Shown: positions 1 to 13,261, counted from the first letter of the stretch. The stretch is 64,000 bases of DNA from Sapria himalayana (GCA_029783825.1 JAREIK010000385.1:3640501-3704500); one strand, 5' to 3'. Made by a program: numbers and translations. Notes: a model not told the origin generated them from the sequence alone.

Positions 1-2169
1 GGCAAAGTGGAGGGCCAAGGATTTTCTCTCCTCCTCTTTTTTTCAGACTGTGAATGTATGAAAAAAAGGAGGCTATAATTCCTAAAAATGTGCGCTCTAT
101 AGTCATGTCATTTCAAAATCAATTATCCTAAGGACCTAGAGACATGTAATGTCATATCTATAAATTAGTCTAGCTCACATATTTGTTTATTTTATGTTTG
201 ATATTACAGCAAAATCAAAATATATTATAATTTTGTATAGAAATAGATGATAGGTAAATTACTACTCACCTAATTAAATACTTTTACTTTATTTTTTAAA
301 TATTTTCTTTTCATTGAGAAGTTTGAATAGAATATCACTATCTTCCTCACAAAAAGAAAAAAAAGAAAAGAGGGATATTATTTTAAAAACAAGAATATGT
401 ACTTTATATACCTAGAAATATTGATTATAGGAAATGAGAAATTAAACAAAGTATTTATAAAAATAATCTACACAAATAAGGATATTACTATCAAAAAGAG
501 AATATATACGTTATATACCTTTTATACATGGGAATATTGATTATGAAAAATGAGAAATTAAGCAAAATATTTGTTAAAATAAGCTACACAAATAAGAAAA
601 ATAAGATTTGGGGGTCCAGTAAATATTATATAAAATTTTTAAGTAGCTAGAATTAAATAAAATAATATAGTTAAAAGAAAAATACATGGCCAATAAAAAT
701 TTTCCTTTTCTCAAATCACTTTTTATTCTATTTTTCTTAGACATGTTTGATAAAAAAAAATCATCTTATTTTTTCTTTTCCCTAATGTCATGTCCTTTTT
801 CTTATAAATTAAAGAATTAGCTTTTACCTCAAATATGATTTAAACAATTTTTCATTAAAAAAATAACAAAAAAGAATAAAAACCTATAATGCACTAGAAT
901 GCATAATGGGAGGTTGTAGGATCGGATTAGGAGGAGAATAAAAATATTTTTATGTTAAGGAATTGAATTTTCTAATATTTGACTTTTATATATAGAATAA
1001 TTAAATGATATTTTTTTTGTTTATATATTTAATTTTCTAAGAATCATACTAATTGTGAAAATAATTTCTCATGTTTGATTTCCTTCAAGAAAATGTGCAA
1101 TTTGAAATAAATTAATAACTATTTATTGATTTATGGATTATTATTATTATTATATTTGTTGTTTAAATATAAAAAAAGACATCAAAATTAATAGTCATCC
1201 CAGATGGCCACTTATTATCCTTCTCCAGTTTAATTCAAACACAAAGTCATTATATTTAAAGTAAAAAGTTATCATTAGTTGGAATATATATAAGTAAAAA
1301 GTTATCCTTGGTTGGAATATATATATATATAACCATTTTTTTGTGAAAGATAAAATTAAAATAATGATATAATTATAGTAAAAATAATAATCATCATCAT
1401 CATTTAGGCTATTATGATACGTTAGATAATAATAAAAATTTTGGATACCTTATTGTTTATTTTGTGGGACAATTACTTATGTGCACTTTAAATAATCAAA
1501 ATTAATTAATTTCATTCAATTTTCTTCATGGTATTTTGACTGCTTAGATGTTGCTTTAAGTTGAAAGTTGATTCTTAGGCCTTCCTAATAAAAGTTATAT
1601 ATATGAAATAAGCATACGTAGAATAAGTGTAAGTTAATCTTGTAAATGATTCGAAAAAAGTTAATCTTCTAAAATTAATGCGATATGTAATCAATTTAAA
1701 AAAATAAATCTAAGTACATTGGTGGTTGACACTTAGAAATTATGGATTCCTATATGGGATAAGAACCACTCCCTAATTTATGATGTTAGAAATGTTAGCA
1801 TAAAACAAATAACATAACTTGATATTATATATGTTAATATTGATATACACTTGTTGTAATGTAATTATACATCTTTTTGAATTTACTACTCTTAGGCAAT
1901 AATATATATATATATATACATACATACATATATATATATATGTGTGTGTGTGTGTGTATATAATTGGATTGTTTAAATTTATAAATATTTAGTATGTTAT
2001 TCTATAAGGGTAGATCTATGTAAACAAAGTCAACATGATTAGAATAGTAATGCTCATTTCTTCTATCTTTAATCTGACATGCTTATGAATATTTTATTAA
2101 ATTGATTATTGAATATTCTTTTAACAGAGAAAATAGATGTTGCTAAACGAATAACATTTAAATGTTGAT
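1..2169. other. AT-rich intergenic DNA
   Basis: There is no open frame of note. The stretch is AT-rich with many poly-A and poly-T runs. I looked here for the left CACTA terminus (CACTACAA followed by A-rich sequence) that should match the right end at 10931-10945 and did not find it, so the element is either truncated on this side or its end lies outside the window. Confidence 0.7.
1902..1962. repeat. Compound microsatellite (AT/ACAT/TG)
   Basis: A run of AT repeats passes into CATA repeats, again into AT repeats, then into TG repeats and a short TA tail. This is a plain compound microsatellite visible by eye. Confidence 0.95.
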
Positions 2170-2222
2170 ATGTTCTTCCATTTGAAGTTTGATCACTATT
2201 GGAAAAAATTTGTTCTTAAAAA

Positions 2223-5200
2223 ATGGATCGTTCATGGATCTCAAAGGATAGAAGATCGAAGGAATATGAAGATGGAGTTGAATATTTTGTTGCATTTACA
2301 ATACAAAATTCTGCAAATAAAACTTTCATTAAATGTGCATGCTTACTATGTGGTAATATGATATTCCATACTCCTCAAAAGATTCGAGACCATTTGTTTT
2401 TCTTTGGAATTGATCAAAGTTATCATACATGGTATTGGCATGGAAAGGCAGCTCCAAGTGGCCTACCAACAATAAGAGCGGAACATTATGATAGACTTCA
2501 ATTTGATGATCAACGTAGTACAATAGATTTAGTTCAAGCTGCACATGATGATTGTCAAAATGATCCTGAATTATTTACAAGATTACTACAAGATGTAAAA
2601 AAAATCATTTTATCCTGGTTGTAGAAACTTTACAAGATTGTCTACCTTGATCAAATTATACAACTTGAAAACATGTTTTGGGTGGTCTGATAAGAGATTT
2701 TCAGAGCCATTACAAATACTTAGAGATATGTTGCCTTTAAACAATGAATTGTCTTTGTCCATGTATGAAGCAAAAAAGACATTAAATTCTTTGGGAATGG
2801 AATATGAGAAAATACATGCATGCCCAGATGATAGTGTACTTTATCGGAATGAGTTGAAAGATGCATCCTTATGTCTTACCTATGGAACTTCGAGGTGGAA
2901 GACACATAACACATGAACTAAGAGGAGAAAAGGAGTTCCTGTGAAAGTAATGTGGTATTTTTCTCCAATTCTAAGATTTAGAAGAATGTTTCAATCATCA
3001 AAAATTTCAAAAGAGCTCATATGGCATGTTGAAGAAAGTAATTTTGATGGGAAAATGCATCATTCATCAGATTCACCATCATGGAAGCAAATTGATTACA
3101 GATGGCCTGAGTTTTCCTTTGAACCTAGAAACTTGAGACTTGTAATTTCTGCAGATGGCATAAATCCTCACATTTCATTTAATAGCAAACATAGTTGTTG
3201 CCTCATTTTCATGATAATTTACAACCTTCCTCCATGGTTGTGCATGAAAAGAAATTTTATGATGTTATCTTTATTAATTTCTGGTCCACGACAACCTGGC
3301 AATGACATTGATGTCTATTTAGCACTGCTAATAGAAGATCTAATAACATTGTGGGAGGTTGGAGTTCAAGTTTACGATGTACATCAACAAGAATTATTTA
3401 TATTAAGAGCCGTTCTATTATGGACAATCAATGATTTTTTTTGGATATGAAAACATGTCAGGAGGCATAGTTAAAGGATATTATGATTGTCTAATATGTG
3501 GAGAAGAAACATATTCTTGTAGGTTAAAGCATGGAAAAAAGAACTCCTATACCGGACATAGATGATTTCTTCCAAGAAACCATCTATATAGGAAACAAAA
3601 GAAAGCATTTGATGGAAAACAAGAGTTTCTCTCACCTCCACAAATATTGACCGGCGAGGAAATATTAAAAAAAATCAATGGAATTTGCAATTCTTGGGGG
3701 AAAAAAAAGGTTAATCGGGGTAAATCTAAAATCAACAAGACAAATTATTGGAAAAAGATGTCTATATTCTTTGATCTTGAGTATTGGAAATATTTTCATG
3801 TTCGTCATAATTTGGATGTAATGCATATTGAGAAAAATATTTGTGAAAGCATCATTGGTACCTTACTCAACATTGCAGGTAAGACAAAGGATGTGCTTAA
3901 TTCTCGCTTAGATCTTGTAGAAATGGGCTTAAGGAGCGAATTGGCACCAAGGTTTGAATCGAAGAGAACATGTCTCCCTCTTATTTGTTATACACTTTCT
4001 ACAATGGAAAATAAGGTATTTTGCCAAACACTTTCGCAATTGAAGGTTCCTTGTGGGTATTGTTCTAACCTTTGTAACCTCATATCAATGGAAGACTTGA
4101 AACTTTATGGATTAAAATCCCATGACTATCATGCATTAATGCAACAAAATTTTGTCAGTTTTGTTACTTTCTATCTTGCCCAAGCATGTGAGGAATCCCA
4201 TTTATAGATTGAGTTTCTTTTTAAATGCTCTCTATAGTAAAGTCGTTGATATTCCTTCATTAGATGAGTTACAAAATGAGATAGTGGTGACATTATGTTT
4301 ATTTGAAAAGTACTTTCCACCTTCATTATTTGATATCATGTGCATCTTACTGTGCATCTTGTAAGAGAAGTGAGACTTTGTGGACCAGTTTACTTTAGGT
4401 GGATGTACCCATTTGAAAGGTTTATGAAAGTGTTAAAAGGCTATGTACGAAATCGTACTCGACTTGAAGGTTGTATTAATGAATGCTATATTGCAGAAGA
4501 AGGAATTGAGTTTTGTACAGAGTACTTATCAAATATGGATGCAATTAGAATTCCTAGCAGTTCAAACATTGACCAAAAAATCAGGGCACCAATATTTGGA
4601 GGTCATACTATGAATGCCGATTCTAATTTATGGTTACAAACACATCATTATGTGTTGGAAAATACTTCAATTGTTCAACTTTAAATTGAGTAAGCACCAC
4701 TAACTTTTTGTTTCTTTATTTTTGTACATATAATATATTACTCTAATTATTTAATTATTATACATGACTTCATAGAGAGCATATGTAATGGCTGAAAGTG
4801 AAATATCCACGGCAATCAAAAAGGCAAAAGTAGTTACAGGATGAGCATGCTCGTACTTTTACCCTTTGGTTACGACAAAAGGTACTACAATGGTTTCTTA
4901 AATTTTCCATATCTTTTACATTAATGGTTAACATATAAATGATAACTATAGCTTATTTCTATATGTTAAAGTTGCAATTGGAAATAATGAACCTGTATCT
5001 AAAACCCTTAAATGGATAGCTGATGGTCCAAGCCATTATGTGATGAAGTATAATGGTTATATCATCAATGGGTGTCAATATAATACCAAGGAGCGTGATG
5101 ATTTATGAGCTATCTAAAATAGTAGAGTTAGTATTGTAGCAGCGACCATGCAAATTTCTAGTGCTAAGGATAAAAATCCTATTTTCGGGGAGCTTTGTTT

Positions 5201-5558
5201 TTATGGAGTTATTACTGAGATTTGGGACCTTGATTATACTATGTTCAGAATTAAAGTCTTCAAGTGTGATTGGGTTGATAATAAGAATGGAATCAAAAAC
5301 GATAATCTTGGGTTTACCTTAGTTGACTTTAGTAGAGTGGCTCATAAGTCAGATCCGTTCATATTAGCCTCCCAAGCTAAGAAAGTCTTCTATGTACAGG
5401 ATGAGCTTAATCCAAGATGGTCAATTATTTTGTCAACTCCTCAACAAGACTTCACAGAAAGAGCAAACGATGATGATCCTATGAACATTTCTATTGAATA
5501 CAATCCAGTCATATCTTCTTTGCCACAAGTTGAATTATTTGATGCAATAGATGACTGA
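2223..5558 (+). pseudogene. TNP2-like CACTA transposase, broken
   Basis: Starting from MDRSW at 2223, the first block (to about 2600) is a transposase-associated zinc domain: a CACLLCGN cysteine pair, then the HTWYWHGK motif. The core (about 2638-4130) resembles Transposase_21, with LISGPRQPGNDIDVYLALL near 3280-3330, LLWTINDF near 3420, and NLDVMHIEKNICESIIGTLL at 3811-3870. A DUF4218-like part follows (about 4200-4680; LVREVRLCGPVYFRWMYPFE) and a DUF4216-like part (5148-5558; YGVITEIWDLDY). Breaks seen: a frameshift in the A-run near 2600, an in-frame TGA at 2914-2916, a frameshift in the T-run near 3435, a TGA near 3562 in place of an expected Arg, and shifts near 4150-4350. The domains are recognised by motif memory, not by search. 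Certain as CACTA-derived, certainly non-functional. Confidence 0.92.
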
Positions 5559-5889
5559 TCAAAATTATATTTGAGATGATTGTGAGGGAATTTGGGTTGA
5601 GAACAAATCATATATGTAACCAAATTATAGCTTTGTTTTGGTATTGTGAATTGATATGCTACTATAATTTTTTGTAGTGTAAATGTATGCTTACTAGTTA
5701 ATTTATTTATCTTTATTATTAGATGATTATTATGCTTTCAATTTTAGTTAATGTCAGGTTCAAATTATTCAAAATATTGACAATATTGTGTTTTATGTGA
5801 AGCAGCTGATTAGGTAATAATTTAAATTAGTTAATTTTTTATTCTTTAAATTTTTGTTAGATATTTTAGTACTTTTATTTAAACATTAT

Positions 5890-8095
5890 AATTATTTTTA
5901 TGATAGGTATGGATACAAAACAACAATATAATGCAACTACAAGAAAGAGATTTAGAGGGATAATAAGAAAGACTATGATTATCAAGAATAGGTTCAAAGG
6001 AATAAAACTTGCAGGAAAGTATAATGTTGATAGTGTTTATGTCGGACAAGCTGTTGTGCATCTCACAAGTTATTTAGGCGTATTGGCACGTACCATGGTC
6101 CCAATTAGATATAGCACTTGGCACCATGTACCTAATCAATTGAAGAATATTTTGTGGGACTCCATTGAGGTAAACTAGTATTTTTTTTCTATTTGTAATG
6201 TTTTCTAATTCTATTTGCAAATTTTTTTAACAACTAATAACTATGTTCATTACTTCTAGACTGCATTTACATTGGATTGTAAAAGTAGAAGGAATTGTAT
6301 GAAATCAATGGGCAGGTGCTTTAGATCATTCAAGAACATGTTGACTGCAAAGTATATCATTCTTTTCAAAGACCAACTAAAGCTTCTTAAAAAACCACCA
6401 GTTGAATACAGTTTTATTGAAGATGAAGATTGGACAATTTTTGTCAAAGAAAGATTATCTCAAAGATTTCAGATAAATTTCTAATTATTTTCATGTCATA
6501 TACTCATGTTTTCTTTACTTAATATGAAATAAAATTTGTAGAAGTTTAGAGAAGTTCAAAAAGAAAAAAGGAAAAAGTATATTTATAATCATCATCATAG
6601 TAGGAAGGGATATGCTGGTCTTGAGGAAGAGACGGTAAGTTAAAGATGTTAATTTACATTTTTTTTATGTTGAAATTGACTAGAGACTCATTACATTACA
6701 TTTTAATATTTTAAAAGTTGATAGCAACCATCTTTACTAAAGTCATTGATAGAAGTGTATTATGGAAGAAAGCAATGGAGAAAAAAGATGGCACTTATGA
6801 TGAAGTAGTCATTCCGGTAGTGGAGAAGATTGTAAGTATAAGTTATGTAACATATATTTCATTTACGTTAATAACTTATTTATATTAACCAATATGACAT
6901 TAAATTTTATAACATCATTGTGTATTAGGATAAGATGTTGCAATAATCACAAGAAAGTAGTTTGAGTTTCAATGGAAATGACATACTTACTGAAGTATTG
7001 GGAACTCCTAAATATAGTGGTCGAGTGCGAGCTAAAAGCAAGCATTATACACCACGACAAATATTTTCATTCTATGGCCAATCGTGCTTTGCGGGAATTT
7101 ATGAAAGAATCGTAAGAGCGACAATCAAAGTTTGAGGCAAACATTTTATTCCAACTCTCTCATATGGTACCCACCACACCTCAATCTGATGTTGGTAGCT
7201 CTAACATGCTCCAAAAACATATTGTCCTTCCTGAAATTGTTGAGCAACCAAAACGTCGAGTAGATGACCACACTCCTCCAACGCTAAAAGTAAACAAGGT
7301 AAGTTGTAATTAATATTATGTTTTATAATAAAAATGTGATAACACAAACTCATAATTTTCATATCAACTTACCTAGTTAAATAATTCCTATATAGAAGTA
7401 ATGTTACAATATATGTTTGTATAATAAATTATATTAATAAGCTCATTAAGTTATGATAACTCAATTTTGTCTAACTAATTCTTTCTTACTTGGAAATTAT
7501 TAACTTTAGATGATTGTATATAACTAAATAATATTGTTTCATTTTATAGGTTAGGAAATGTCAATTGGCCATAGGGATGAAAGAAAATGTAGTTGCAGCT
7601 GGAACAATAGTACTTGAAGGTGGTGCTAACTTTCTTGTTGTTGTGGATGTTTCTTATGATCCAAATGCATTACTTCCTATACTTATTCCAAGCCAAATTA
7701 CCATTATTGGAGATGCTATTGAGCATCAAATTTTATGGCTTACCTAATTAGTCATTCTTACTACTCATCTCATCCAGGTATGTAGTTTTTTTTTAAATAA
7801 AAAATTTCTTGTTACTAATAAAAACACTATTTTATTTCGGACAATTCTTATATATACAATGATATGTTATGTTTGATAGGATTCAAAGAAATTTAAGAAA
7901 CAGAGGAATAAAGAGAGAACATTGAGTTTTAAGGATGAGAACCATGTAGATATCAAGAACTTTGCTAAATTTATTGGGCTGTTGTTAAAGGATGAGAAGG
8001 TACATGAAGTCGAAATCATAAAAGATGTTTTTGGAGAGTCTTTTAAGACCTTACTCATGAAAGAAGATATGGATATCATAATTTCATTAACATGA
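5890..8095 (+). pseudogene. CACTA second gene, Transposase_24-like part
   Basis: Several exon-sized coding blocks are separated by AT-rich introns: 5900-6170 (ending WHHVPNQLKNILWDSIE before a GT), about 6262-6480 (MGRCFRSFKNML, KPPVEYSFIEDEDW), about 6541-6630, 6720-6830, 6930-7300, 7550-7745 and 7880-8095. The series is typical of the plant Ptta/En/Spm Transposase_24 protein found next to TNP2 in CACTA elements. Some blocks contain stops (for example TAA near 6944), so the frame is not intact. It continues into the Ulp1-like part at 8260. In related elements this protein is thought to help bind the element ends; that role is family inference. Confidence 0.8.
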
Positions 8096-8259
8096 TGTCA
8101 TCTAATTGCCTTATGTTCTATATATGGTAAGAGAAATATTTAATATGTTTTTCATATATTTTAACTATCTTATTTATGCTTTAATTTTTCATTATGAGAA
8201 TTGTTATTAATTTTAGTTACATTAAAATATTAAAACTTTTAAATATTGTGTGAAATTAA

Positions 8260-9165
8260 AGTAGGCACTTGCATAAAAAGATGGTTGATCCTAAAGAGGC
8301 AGAATGATTTATTTTTGTGAATCCGACCTTGGTTTCCAAAGCTGGAATGAAAGAAGCAAGCAAGGAAAATAGGTCAAGGGTTATATCTAATCAGTTAATA
8401 AATGCAAATAATGCTGATTTTCTTTTTATTCTATATAACCTAGGGTAAGTTATTAAACATAAGTAAGCTTATAAGTATGCATATTTATCAAATTATAATT
8501 GATATGTAGTTACACTCATGTTAATTTTGTAGTTGTCATTGGGTTTTAGTGGTACTTGACATAAGGACTTTGATCGCCTATTACCTTGATTCCTTGCATG
8601 ATCAACCTTCAGATAATCTTAAAGACATTATTAATATGTAAGTTTTTCCCTTAATATTATAGAATGAAGCATAGTTGGTAACAAAAATTATTTTCTTCAT
8701 GCAGGGCTCTAAGAATTCATCCACTTCAAAAACATAAATCATCAAAAAGAGAGCCTAAATGGGTTGTATTAGGGGTAAATAACTCATATAAACTGAGTAA
8801 TAAAATATTTAGTGTCTTCTTCTTAATTATAAACTTAGTACAATAAGACTTGCAAGTAACTCCATATATATATAATGATTTTTTTTATCTATTTAGTGCC
8901 CGATACAACCAGGTAGTGTTGAATGTGGATACTATGTGATGAGATATATGAGAGATATCATTCTCGATCAAGGATGTCTTACAACAAAGGTATGTGTTGA
9001 TTTGTTAGTTCTCTATATATCAATGTTTATTTTATTTTCCAATGTAATTGATGAAACTATTACTTTACTTTTCAATAGTTTAATGGGAAAAAATCATACA
9101 ACAAAGATGAGTTGAATGAAGTACGATCTGAATGGGTGATACTGGTGACTCAATTAATACTTTCC
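8260..9165 (+). pseudogene. Ulp1-like (C48) cysteine protease domain in CACTA
   Basis: Coding blocks at about 8270-8443, 8531-8640, 8704-8776, 8898-8991 and 9080-9160 together resemble the C-terminal peptidase C48 (SUMO protease) domain. The expected triad is visible: His in CHWVLVVLD (near 8534), Asp in YYLDS (near 8580-8595) and Cys in CPIQPGSVECGYYVMRYM (near 8900-8945), with the usual Gln shortly before the Cys. Introns begin GT and end AG (for example before the 8531 and 8704 blocks). An in-frame TGA near 8306, in the first block, argues against a working product. Ulp1-like domains are known in plant CACTA and MULE elements; what they do for the transposon is not settled. Confidence 0.82.
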
Positions 9166-10499
9166 TCAGTTTGAAAAGCTTTGGGGACACCTTTTTGTAT
9201 TGAAGCATGAACAAGTTTTGGAATATCCAACTATCACTTTTGATGAGGTTCATACTTTATCTCTCTTTTGAACCAAACTATGACTGAAGGTAAATTGTTT
9301 GATATAATCACTTGAAGACTTTATAGTATTTTCCTTCCACGGTCATAATATTTCTCTAATTTTCAATCGTTGAATTAAATTAGTATATTATATGCATGAT
9401 TCATATGTGTCTAAAGGGAAACTTTTTTTTGGTGAAATTAGAAGATCTTCCAACTTTTGAATGGTCCATGAATTATTGTGATAATAAAGGTATTTTTCAT
9501 AATGATATCAAGTTTATTACTTCTTTCTTTCTATTAAATATTTTAAAATGGAATATGCAATTGGAACTTTATTGTTCTCATATTATCTTTTATTTTCGTT
9601 GTCAACTATAGCTTTTTTTTTATTGATTGGCTATGGAAAACATGGAGATTTTGACTTTTGGCTTCAATATTTTACCACAGCATTGTAAGTTACATTGTCA
9701 CCCTTATAAAACATAATGATTTTTTCGGGGCACAATTTTTTTTATTACATAGCCTTTAATTTTATTAATGAATCTAAAACTATAAGTTGATGGATTACTA
9801 TATATGTGTAATCAATAGAACTTGAAATTATATTACATAGCATCTAATCGAGTTTTTTTAAAGTATTGGGAAGATGTCTTGTAATTTAACTTTTCATTTT
9901 ATTAAATTTAATTGGTTTTTGTAGTGTTCCTTCAAGTAGTTTGTGACTATTGATCTTTCAACTCACTACACACATATATGTTTTTAATGGATTATTATTG
10001 TTTTGTATTTTACCAATAATGATCAACTTTTATGTCATAATTGATAAATCTCTTGCTTTTTATTTTACCCATTACTACTAATTTTGTTTTTGTTTTTGTT
10101 TTTGTTAATTTTTTTTTAATCAAATATATCAATTATTATATAAATTATTTTCATGATATGTTGTTATCATTCCTTCATTTTTATTTTCCAATGCTCTATA
10201 CTATTTTTTTTCTATAAGTGTAATTGATTATAGTTCATCTTTTTGTATTTAGGTTGTCTTTTTAGGAAATTAACTTTTAACTTAGTCAAGCTAGCATGAA
10301 GCAGTTTCTTGGAGATAAGGCACAATTGGGTTGCATATATAAGAAAATTTGAATTGAATTAAAGAAATGAATGTTGAAATTGTGATATTTTTTTTTGTTT
10401 ATGAAATGTAAGAAGTACAAGTTCCCCATTATAATTAAAAACAAAAATCTTGGTATGGATTGGAATGTAAGTTTTTTTATGTGCATGCATTATTACAAT
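9166..10499. other. Noncoding 3' part of the CACTA element
   Basis: AT-rich sequence with no recognisable domain. Short open frames here (for example 9396-9611 on + and 10286-10486 on minus) show no family resemblance. Confidence 0.6.
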
Positions 10500-10930
10500 A
10501 ACAGGTGAAAATTTATTTACAACAATTATTAAATTGATATTTAATTAAATCATTATCTTTCTTGACACTTTTACTAAGTATCGTTGTATTCAAATAATTT
10601 AAGATTGATACAATTAATAATGACATTTCTCTGAGTGTCAAGGATTCCTTTGATGTCGCTTTTATAAAGTATCATTGGATAAAATTTCAAAACTTTGGCG
10701 CTTATTGAAAGTGTTAAGGTCTAATCTACTTAACAATGATGTTTATTAATGTGTCAACATAGATTGGTATAATAAACAATGACAATTTTTTTAGCATCAA
10801 GGTTCTCTTCAACGACACTTCTAAAAACGACACCATAGGCAACTACTTATTATGACATGCTAGCGGATGACACTTTCGATAAGTGACATTAAATGTCATT
10901 CTTGACGCTTTTTAAGCGTCATTTAATATG
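10500..10930. repeat. CACTA subterminal repeats
   Basis: Short related motifs recur in both orientations, built around GACACTT or AAGTGTC: TTGACACTTTTACTAAGTAT near 10562, GAGTGTCAAGG near 10633, GAAAGTGTTAAGG near 10708, CGACACTTCTAAAAACGACA near 10812, and GACACTTTCGATAAGTGACA near 10867. Several form short palindromes. Dense subterminal repeats of 10-20 bp just inside the ends are the usual transposase-binding arrays of CACTA elements. Exact copy number was not computed. Confidence 0.7.
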
Positions 10931-10945
10931 TTTTTTGTTGTAGTG
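10931..10945 (-). repeat. CACTA right terminal inverted repeat
   Basis: TTTTTTGTTGTAGTG reads CACTACAAC followed by A-run on the minus strand, the diagnostic terminus. The 3 bases after it are ATG, the candidate right-hand target duplication. Confidence 0.85.
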
Positions 10946-10955
10946 ATGGTTAATT

Positions 10956-11035
10956 AAATAATAATTATTTTGATTTTTTATATCAAATAATAATTATTTT
11001 GATTTTTTATATCAAATAATAATTTTTAATTTTTT
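10956..11035. repeat. 29-bp tandem duplication
   Basis: A 29-bp AT-rich unit at 10956-10984 is repeated without change at 10985-11013 and begins a third, diverging copy at 11014. It lies just outside the CACTA terminus. Confidence 0.9.
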
Positions 11036-11211
11036 TAATGAAGATTTTCTCTCCTTTCCAGATAGTCAAACGAATGGATAGTTTATTGGAATATCATAAA
11101 TAATTTGAGGGTTCATCATCTTCATTTTTTCAAAGTCATCCATATTAGAGCTGTAGGTATGATATTGTCAACAGACAACAAATTACAATTAAGAAGAGAG
11201 ATATCAAAATT

Positions 11212-11244
11212 GAGAGAGAGAGAGAGAAAGAGAGACAGAGAGAG
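11212..11244. repeat. GA microsatellite
   Basis: An imperfect GA run with AAAG and ACAG interruptions. The flanking 11040-12720 stretch is AT-rich and otherwise shows nothing I can support. Confidence 0.9.
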
Positions 11245-12724
11245 CAAGTGATGAAGAAGTGAGGAGGAGGGTGGATAGTATATGGTGAGTATTGCCACCC
11301 ATGATCATCACTACCATTTTTCCTTTCAAAATACTATCATCTTCATGTTCGACTTGTTTTATATTAAAAGTTATTTTTGGTTTTTTTTTCTTCTAATTGG
11401 TTAATATCATTTAATTGTTTTAATAAAAGAATTTATAATTAGCTAGAGATTAATTAATGATAAGATTAGTATCTTTCCAAAATGGATAGTTTATGTTAAT
11501 ATTATTTTCTTCTGTTAATTGGTTAGTATATCTGTATTCAGCATAATAGATGATTTGATGCATAGCATTTAACTTATGCACCGAAGATAAAATCAATAAT
11601 TCTTGTATAATATAAATTTATTGTTCCTAATTTATACAGAATAAAACAATCTATCATTAAGATTATGATACAAGATTTCAATGGGTCTATTTTTGACTAT
11701 ATAGAATTATGAAGTTCTAACTTCTAGGCGTTAGTACACTTGTGTGTATTGAATGAGATCCCATGATATGATTATTTTGTACAAACATGCGAATTAAATT
11801 AACCATTATTATTATAAATACTATTACTCTAATTCTTGAAATAATTAATATTCATGTGCACTTGTTATAGTTATTTTACTTAATAAAGAATTCGATCTAA
11901 AAATATATTTATAAACTCAGTGAATTAAATAACTTTATCAGGTGTATGATGAATATTGATTGCTAATATAATTCTTGTACTTTTAGAAGGATTATTGATG
12001 TCCCACTGAGGACAATTATACCTTTTGATATAGTCAAATCTTGTTGGTTAATTTTGATTCGATATTTTAAATAGGTTAAGTGAAAAGTATTGAGAAAATA
12101 ATTATAGATTGATTGAAATAGATTATCAATAATTTAATTCAATCAAGTAGTATATGTATTCTTAATATGTATAAGTTTAATATAAGTTGAGTAACAAAAG
12201 GTATAAATTATTTTAAATCAAGGAGTACAATTATATTTTTGTAGTGGTATAAATTAGGATTTATATAAATTAAGATTATTATTATTATGAATTACAATGA
12301 GATCCCAAGATTTTATTTTGGTTAAAATTCTTTATGCAGCCCTATCAAGAGCCATAAGAAATGTTTTACAATTTTTTTTTATTTTTTTTAAAGTATGGAT
12401 ATGTATATAATCGGAGTAGTTAATTTAATTAGAATCAAATTAATTAATTTGTTAATTAAATCAAATTAATTGATTTGTATTAAATTAATTTTGATTATAT
12501 ATATTTATAATTAATATCTTTAATAACAAATTTAGAAAAATAAAAATATAAGATAAGAAAATGTCACATTTAATGTGTGGTTTTTATTAATTTTTTTTAT
12601 TTTAAAACAAAAGGCTTGGACAATGTATACAACTAAAGCATAGTCTTCCTCATGAATTTTGGAACAGAAGCATATGGGAGACATCTCTGCCGAACACTGA
12701 TGACCTTGGAGGTATGTCATTCTT

Positions 12725-12832
12725 GTTAGAAATATGTATTAATTCTAAACAAAAATAAAATAATCTATCCCACGAATGGCATTGTGTTGAATGATTTTTA
12801 AATCTTTGTTTCTCCAACAATGGTATCAGAGG
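12725..12832 (+). mobile_element. Short LTR plus primer-binding site, remnant
   Basis: TGTTAGAAATATG at 12725 begins a segment that ends TTTCTCCAACA at 12819, giving TG...CA ends with TGTT/AACA symmetry. It is followed at once by TGGTATCAGAGG (about 12821-12832), the initiator-Met tRNA primer site used by plant copia and TRIM elements. The LTR would be only about 95 bp, so this is a small-LTR element or an internally deleted LTR. No matching 3' LTR was found downstream. The 12840-13250 sequence after it could be its leader, but no Gag was recognised. Confidence 0.6.
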
Positions 12833-13261
12833 GACGCTAAAGATAGCGTGGGTGGACATATTAGGTTTTTTTTATTTATATGATGAATGTGTAAATGTCT
12901 TGCTTGAACAGAAACATTTTTGCCTCTATTGATTGAGTTAAGCATCACAACTATATCTTATGGATTATGGTTATGAGTGTTATGGTTTTATGGATGCATC
13001 ACAACCACCCGTAGTCATAGTGGTAGAAGTGGCCGACAAAGGTGCCACTATCCAGTGATGGTATTTGAAGTCAACGACAATGAATATGATTGTTGTCACA
13101 GTCAATGATAATGCCAAAGTGCTATTCGTTGTTGATGATGGGAACTATGGATATTGTTAAGGCCAACAATAGTGTTGGCGGTAGTATTCATTGTCAGTGA
13201 TGATGACTGTGCATGTTGCTAGAAATATTCCAGTTAAGATGGCGAATATCATATGCACTCT

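Larger units (their letters stand above)
2223..10945 (+). mobile_element. CACTA (En/Spm) DNA transposon, degraded
   Basis: The element carries, in order on the + strand, a TNP2-type transposase (2223-5558), a second multi-exon gene with Transposase_24-like and Ulp1-like protease regions (5890-9165), a noncoding tail, subterminal repeats (about 10500-10930) and a right terminus ending GTTGTAGTG at 10945, the reverse complement of the CACTACAA end typical of the superfamily. This order matches large autonomous plant CACTA elements. Frameshifts and stops break both genes, so it is not autonomous now. The start given is the first recognisable coding base; the true left terminus was not found, so the 3-bp target duplication cannot be tested. 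Confidence 0.9.

Noticed and set aside
1840..1862. CACTTGTTGTAATG as the left CACTA terminus
   Set aside because: It is in the orientation of the right end and lacks the CACTACAA core.
12640..12706. Exon-like 67-bp stretch between a TAG and a GTATGT
   Set aside because: Open in two frames on + but too short, without homologue or neighbouring exons; chance splice-like words are common in AT-rich DNA.
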